A stretch of DNA of 10,592 nt, taken from positions 1 to 10,592 of the forward strand of contig JAJFIM010000253.1 of the NCBI GenBank assembly GCA_021774995.1, given 5' to 3'. The translations under genes and the position numbers were made by a program. Shown one piece after another: positions 7,756-10,592 of this stretch. This stretch comes from Alphaproteobacteria bacterium. GTDB taxonomy: Bacteria; Pseudomonadota; Alphaproteobacteria; SMXP01. How positions within the stretch are numbered: the stretch's first letter is position 1; the number at the start of each line of letters is the position of its first letter. Under the pieces are notes generated by a model, which worked only from the letters and a program-made list of their open reading frames with translations, had not been told where the DNA came from and ran no database searches.

Positions 7756-8190
7756 CTATTTTCTCCACTTACCCAGATCGTCGCGGCTGGCAATCCCTGT
7801 AGGACCGACCGGACGCGACGCCATGAACGCGTCGAAATCCTCACCGCGCATTTGCGCGCCTACACGCGCCTGAGAAATGCCAAGCGCGCGCGCAACTTTG
7901 ATGATCGCATACATGTTGCCGCCATAGATGACGATCTCCAGCCAATCTCGGCGTCGCACCATAGCGCGCTCTTTTTCGGTGAGACCCTGCGCCCTCATAT
8001 AGGATTCTTCGTCCGCAACAAATTTCCGCCGGTTTTCGGCGTCGCGAATGGACAAAGCAAAGCGGTTCAAACGGCGGCCGTGCAAGGCGCGCGGACCATC
8101 GTATACGATGATGGAAGGAGGCAATCGCAGGGATCTGGATGCCCCCTGATCAGTTTGACCGGAGGAAATCGATGATTTGGAAGATATCAT
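7756..8190 (-). CDS. ligA: Class III extradiol dioxygenase alpha subunit (LigA-like)
   Basis: 144 residues, similar to the 139 of LigA. The core RLNRFALSIRDAENRRKFVADEESYM matches LigA (NLNQFAMSL...AENRERFKADE), followed by LTEKERAMVRRRDWLEIVIYGGNMYAIIKVARALG, the helical part that caps the LigB active site. The first ~25 residues are Ser-rich, low in conserved residues and presumably disordered. The conserved block starts near residue 28 (IVYDGPRALHGRR). The ATG at 8190 has no strong Shine-Dalgarno sequence, and no later Met lies before the conserved block, so the start is reasonable but not certain. It is the first gene of the four-gene operon (alpha, beta, HpaB-like, RdhA), with a 164 bp leader between it and the gntR stop that contains a likely promoter and operator. 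The subunit has no activity alone; it forms the alpha2beta2 enzyme with the downstream product. Confidence 0.88.
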   Translation of the reverse strand: MISSKSSISSGQTDQGASRSLRLPPSIIVYDGPRALHGRRLNRFALSIRDAENRRKFVADEESYMRAQGLTEKERAMVRRRDWLEIVIYGGNMYAIIKVARALGISQARVGAQMRGEDFDAFMASRPVGPTGIASRDDLGKWRK

Positions 8191-8272
8191 TATTCTGCTG
8201 AGCCTAAAATCCAGAGTATTTACAAGAATGACAAACGCCTCATTCGACGAGAAAAAGGCATGCCAGCTTATT

Positions 8273-8300
8273 TTTTCGATAAAATCATATATATCGAAAA
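8273..8300. promoter_or_regulatory. Operator-like dyad upstream of ligA
   Basis: A 9 bp perfect inverted repeat (TTTTCGATA at 8273-8281, TATCGAAAA at 8292-8300) separated by 10 bp. The two TCGA cores are 18 bp apart, exactly as in the larger palindrome upstream of the GntR gene, and the flanks are similar (TATTTTTTCGA and TCGAAAATAA). It overlaps the predicted -10 box of the ligA promoter, which suits a repressor site. Likely ligand is the FCD-type GntR protein encoded next door; binding is inferred. Confidence 0.55.
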
Positions 8301-8324
8301 TAATCTAGGCTTATTTCAGGACAA
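8297..8324 (-). promoter_or_regulatory. Candidate sigma70-type promoter for ligA-ligB-hpaB-like-rdhA
   Basis: On the minus strand, TTGTCC (8324-8319) and TATTTT (8302-8297) are separated by 16 bp, each matching 4 of 6 consensus bases. The -10 box sits inside the right arm of the operator-like dyad. Transcription would begin near 8290, giving about a 100-base leader before ligA. AT-rich DNA gives such matches easily, so this is tentative. Confidence 0.3.
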
Positions 8325-8354
8325 ATCCGCACATCAATCGCCACCACCGGTTTT

Positions 8355-9092
8355 TCAATTACTGACGACGGCGGCTTGCGCCTCATGCATCGCCGCCAAA
8401 CGCCGCTCCCACTCAGCCTCATCTGTTTTATCAAGCAGATATTCGGCTGATTCCTCAATATGCCGCGCCAATTGCTGACACGCGGTTTCAACGTCCCGCG
8501 CAACAATGGCCTCTACGATGCTTAAATGCGTCGCCCAATGTTCTTGCGGACTGGCCATATATTCGTGAAAAATGTGGCGGTACCGATTTGTTTGAAAAAG
8601 AAGATGCTGGGTCAACTCCAGCAGGCGATCCGATCCACAAGCGGAAAGGATCGCTTCGTGCAATTCCAAATGCTGCTTCTGGCTGCCGAACATCCCCCCG
8701 CCTTCGGCGCGATCTACGGCTTTGCGGAAAACATGATGCGCATGCAACACCTTTCCTTCCCATTCGTCCCCGCCGCGTTCAAAACACAGGCGCAAAGCTT
8801 TGGATTCGATCGTGGCCCGCACCAATGTGAGGTCAAACAAATCGTCGCGAGAAACTTCCGACGCCCAAAAACCACGGCGCAAATGCGTGCTCACAAGCCC
8901 CTCAACGGCCAAAGACGCCAAACTTTCGCGTAATGTACTGATGCTAACGCCATAATGATGCATCAGCTTTTCAAAAGACAGCTTCGTCCCCGGCGGAAAA
9001 TAGCAGGCAATAATATCCTCCCGCAACAGTCCGGTAACATTCGCCGCTTTGGTCGGCGCAGCGTGATGCACCTTGGCGGGCTGTCGGGGCAT
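8355..9092 (-). CDS. GntR-family transcriptional regulator, FadR/FCD subfamily
   Basis: 245 residues. The ATG at 9092 is preferred because AAGGAAAGG lies just upstream and the protein then has normal GntR length; the frame runs open to 9278 but that stretch spans the palindromic control region and resembles no protein. The N-terminal winged helix-turn-helix (about 18-80) shows LREDIIACYFPPGTKLSFEKL and GVSISTLRESLASLAVEGLV, typical of the family. The C-terminal all-helical FCD ligand domain (about 85-225) carries His145, His189 and His211 at positions expected for the metal site that holds carboxylate effectors. Such proteins usually repress a neighbouring catabolic operon until an acidic pathway intermediate binds. 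Gene order (regulator directly before ligA, same strand) and matching dyads in front of both genes suggest it controls itself and the ligA operon; effector is unknown, possibly an aromatic acid. Confidence 0.92.
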   Translation of the reverse strand: MPRQPAKVHHAAPTKAANVTGLLREDIIACYFPPGTKLSFEKLMHHYGVSISTLRESLASLAVEGLVSTHLRRGFWASEVSRDDLFDLTLVRATIESKALRLCFERGGDEWEGKVLHAHHVFRKAVDRAEGGGMFGSQKQHLELHEAILSACGSDRLLELTQHLLFQTNRYRHIFHEYMASPQEHWATHLSIVEAIVARDVETACQQLARHIEESAEYLLDKTDEAEWERRLAAMHEAQAAVVSN

Positions 9093-9368
9093 AGCCTTTC
9101 CTTTTCTGTTGTCGCAAATTGAGATACGCAGACGCATAGGGTAGCCGACGATATTTTTCGAGAAAAGCTTTTTTTTCGAAAAATATCGTCGGGCTTGAGT
9201 TTTACGACCCGCCTCCGAGCGTTCGGGCCAAGAATCCACGCCTTTTGGCGGAAACACATTGTCTGCCATATCGCGCAAGGGAACAAATCAACGAACACCC
9301 AACCTGCTTGATTAAGGCGCGACGCACGCCAAAGTCAAAGATGGAAGCGGCGCGGGGCATTCTCAAAA
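9093..9368. other. Intergenic region between glycosyltransferase and gntR
   Basis: 276 bp without a supportable gene. It contains the long palindrome at 9145-9192 and must hold the gntR promoter, but no convincing -35/-10 pair stands out. No hairpin followed by a T-run is visible after the glycosyltransferase stop at 9369. Confidence 0.6.
9145..9192. promoter_or_regulatory. Long palindrome upstream of gntR, candidate autoregulatory operator
   Basis: Two perfect 17 bp arms, CCGACGATATTTTTCGA (9145-9161) and its exact reverse complement (9176-9192), flank a 14 bp spacer that itself pairs further except for G:T positions. It sits 53 bp before the gntR ATG. There is no T-run after either arm, so it does not look like an intrinsic terminator. 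Its TCGA cores are 18 bp apart, the same geometry as the dyad before ligA. A cruciform or RNA hairpin role in the gntR leader cannot be excluded. Confidence 0.6.
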
Positions 9369-10457
9369 TTATTCAGAAACGACGCGCTCAGAACGCTTGA
9401 TAATATTCAGAGAATGCAACACCACTTCGCCAAGCGCCAGCGCGGCGCCTATTCCACTACAAAGCAGATAGACAGTATACAAAGGAATGCACAGCAGAGT
9501 AAAACCAAAGCCTCGTACTTTGAGAAACTTCGCAAAAACCCATCGATTGATAAAAATAACTAACAACAAAGCGGCTGATGCAACGCCGAACCACATCCAA
9601 TTTAAAAAACCAAGGGCAATCCCTAAAACAATCAACGGCGTCAACAAAACAGAAAGCCTCTGGTCGGCTGAAACATTTAGGTCATTCGCAACCTTACCAG
9701 TTTGGAGGATGAGGTAAGCCCAAGGATAAGCCCGGTCAAAAATATCCGTTTTGACCATGTTAATAAATCCCCAATGCTTCAAATGAGTGCCCTGTAATTC
9801 TTTATCAAGACGAATTTTATGACCCATATGGTGAAGTCTATAACCAAGCTCAATATCCTCGATAGAAGGTTTGGGAAATTTCTTAGTATCAAATCCCCAC
9901 GCCTTCTGGAAAACATCGCGGCGGATAGCACCCAGTCCAGACCAGAACGTCCGGGCGTCTTCATTCGCTTTTTGATGAACAATGTGGTGGAGCAAATTTC
10001 GATATTGCGAAATAATGCTCTTCGCTCTGGGTTCGGTGTCATAAGAACCAAAGAGTGCGGAAACGCCAGGATTGCGCTCAAACGTATTGATAACTCTCTT
10101 CAGGACACCAGGCGCAATAACGACATCCGCATCGACGAACAGCAAAATATCTCCTTTGGCTATGGCAACCCCTTCGTTGCGCGCGGCGGCCGGTCCGGAA
10201 TTTTGAGACAAGCTAACCGTTTCAACCCCCATCTCTTGCGCTACGCAAAGCGTTGAATCACGCGACGCATCATCAGCAACGATGATTTGAACGCCGTCAT
10301 CCGCCTGCTCTAAAATGGCTGTGAGACACTCCCGAAGTTGTTCAGAGCAATTATAGGCTGGCACGATCACAGAAAGCCGATAAGAAACGGCCCGCCGCTT
10401 CGCAAGCTGATCGCCATCCTTCTGAACCCCATGTGAGAGTTCACCACCTTTAGTCAT
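9369..10457 (-). CDS. Family 2 glycosyltransferase with C-terminal membrane helices
   Basis: 362 residues from the ATG at 10457; a TTG four codons earlier is possible, and neither has a strong Shine-Dalgarno sequence. The GT-A catalytic domain (about 27-255) begins LSVIVPAYN, has the nucleotide-binding Asp62-Asp63 and the metal-binding DAD (109-111), NSGPAAARNEG before it, and the acceptor-side ED motif in SIEDIELGYRL (Glu200-Asp201), so it looks catalytically intact. Two or three hydrophobic helices follow (about 265-350: LTPLIVLGIALGFLNWMWFGVA, ALLLVIFI, LLCIPLYTVYLL), placing it at the inner membrane with the active site in the cytosol. It would transfer a sugar from a nucleotide- or lipid-linked donor to a lipid, polysaccharide or protein acceptor; which one cannot be told. 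GC content is clearly lower than in the catabolic genes. It stands alone here, 276 bp upstream of gntR, and is probably unrelated in function. Confidence 0.9.
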   Translation of the reverse strand: MTKGGELSHGVQKDGDQLAKRRAVSYRLSVIVPAYNCSEQLRECLTAILEQADDGVQIIVADDASRDSTLCVAQEMGVETVSLSQNSGPAAARNEGVAIAKGDILLFVDADVVIAPGVLKRVINTFERNPGVSALFGSYDTEPRAKSIISQYRNLLHHIVHQKANEDARTFWSGLGAIRRDVFQKAWGFDTKKFPKPSIEDIELGYRLHHMGHKIRLDKELQGTHLKHWGFINMVKTDIFDRAYPWAYLILQTGKVANDLNVSADQRLSVLLTPLIVLGIALGFLNWMWFGVASAALLLVIFINRWVFAKFLKVRGFGFTLLCIPLYTVYLLCSGIGAALALGEVVLHSLNIIKRSERVVSE

Positions 10458-10592
10458 CGTCTTACCCAACTTATTGTAACTTCAAAAGCCACGCCACGCG
10501 TAAATGAGGTGCAAATACCACGCCAAGGTCCATAGAAGCAGTCCAGACCTCTCAATCGCACCATACCTTCTCTGTGTTATTTTGAAACATAT
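10458..10592. other. Leader upstream of glycosyltransferase; no gene seen
   Basis: 135 bp to the window edge. On the minus strand TACAAT occurs shortly before the start codon and could be a -10 box, but no matching -35 sits at the right distance. No open frame, repeat or RNA gene is supported. Confidence 0.4.

Noticed and set aside
8257..8264. GGCATGCC palindrome followed on the minus strand by a T-run, as a terminator after gntR
   Set aside because: A 4 bp stem with no loop cannot form a stable terminator hairpin; more likely chance.
9145..9192. Rho-independent terminator for the glycosyltransferase gene
   Set aside because: The hairpin is AT-rich in the stem, has no T-run after it on either strand, and lies about 180 bp past the stop codon.
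9093..9278. Longer GntR protein starting at 9278
   Set aside because: The extra 62 codons cover the palindrome and give a Lys/Ser-rich sequence with no family resemblance; the ATG at 9092 has a good ribosome binding site.

Overview
The window looks like part of a Gram-negative, probably alphaproteobacterial and possibly marine, chromosome. This is inferred from the gene families (LigAB-type ring cleavage, FCD-type GntR regulator, cytosolic reductive dehalogenase of the aerobic kind), the moderately high GC and frequent GCGC-type codons; no rRNA or other taxonomic marker is present. It holds eight complete protein genes and one gene cut by the left edge. I see no tRNA, rRNA, CRISPR array or insertion sequence.

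Left part, plus strand (1-4046): the C-terminal half of a neurotransmitter:sodium symporter (NSS) transporter, a cytosolic formylglycine-type sulfatase whose ATG overlaps the transporter stop codon, and a thiamine-diphosphate (ThDP) enzyme of the acetolactate synthase/benzoylformate decarboxylase superfamily. Spacing suggests one operon. The ThDP gene meets the opposite-strand operon end to end, with the two stop codons overlapping.

Middle part, minus strand (8190 down to 4043): a tightly packed operon of ligA-like, ligB-like, an HpaB/TftD-type FADH2-dependent phenol monooxygenase gene, and an unfused, signal-less RdhA-type reductive dehalogenase gene. Upstream in the same orientation is a GntR/FCD regulator gene (9092-8355). 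The regulator's leader and the ligA leader both contain a dyad with the same layout (TTTTCGA, 14 bp, TCGAAAA; core-to-core distance 18 bp in both), a good candidate for the regulator's operator.

Right part (10457-9369, minus): a membrane-anchored family 2 glycosyltransferase gene with visibly lower GC, which is probably unrelated to the catabolic genes.

How it may work together (inference): the transporter brings in an aromatic or amino-acid-like compound; the sulfatase and ThDP enzyme trim sulfate ester and 2-oxo-acid side chains; the reductive dehalogenase removes halogen from a halophenolic acid; the HpaB-like monooxygenase adds a second hydroxyl; and LigAB opens the resulting catechol acid by meta (4,5) cleavage. 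This parallels the known aerobic route in which 3,5-dibromo-4-hydroxybenzoate is reductively debrominated and then degraded via protocatechuate, but here the hydroxylase is HpaB-type and the dehalogenase lacks its usual fused reductase. Neither redox partner (flavin reductase, ferredoxin/flavodoxin system) nor the lower pathway (LigC/J/K) is in the window.
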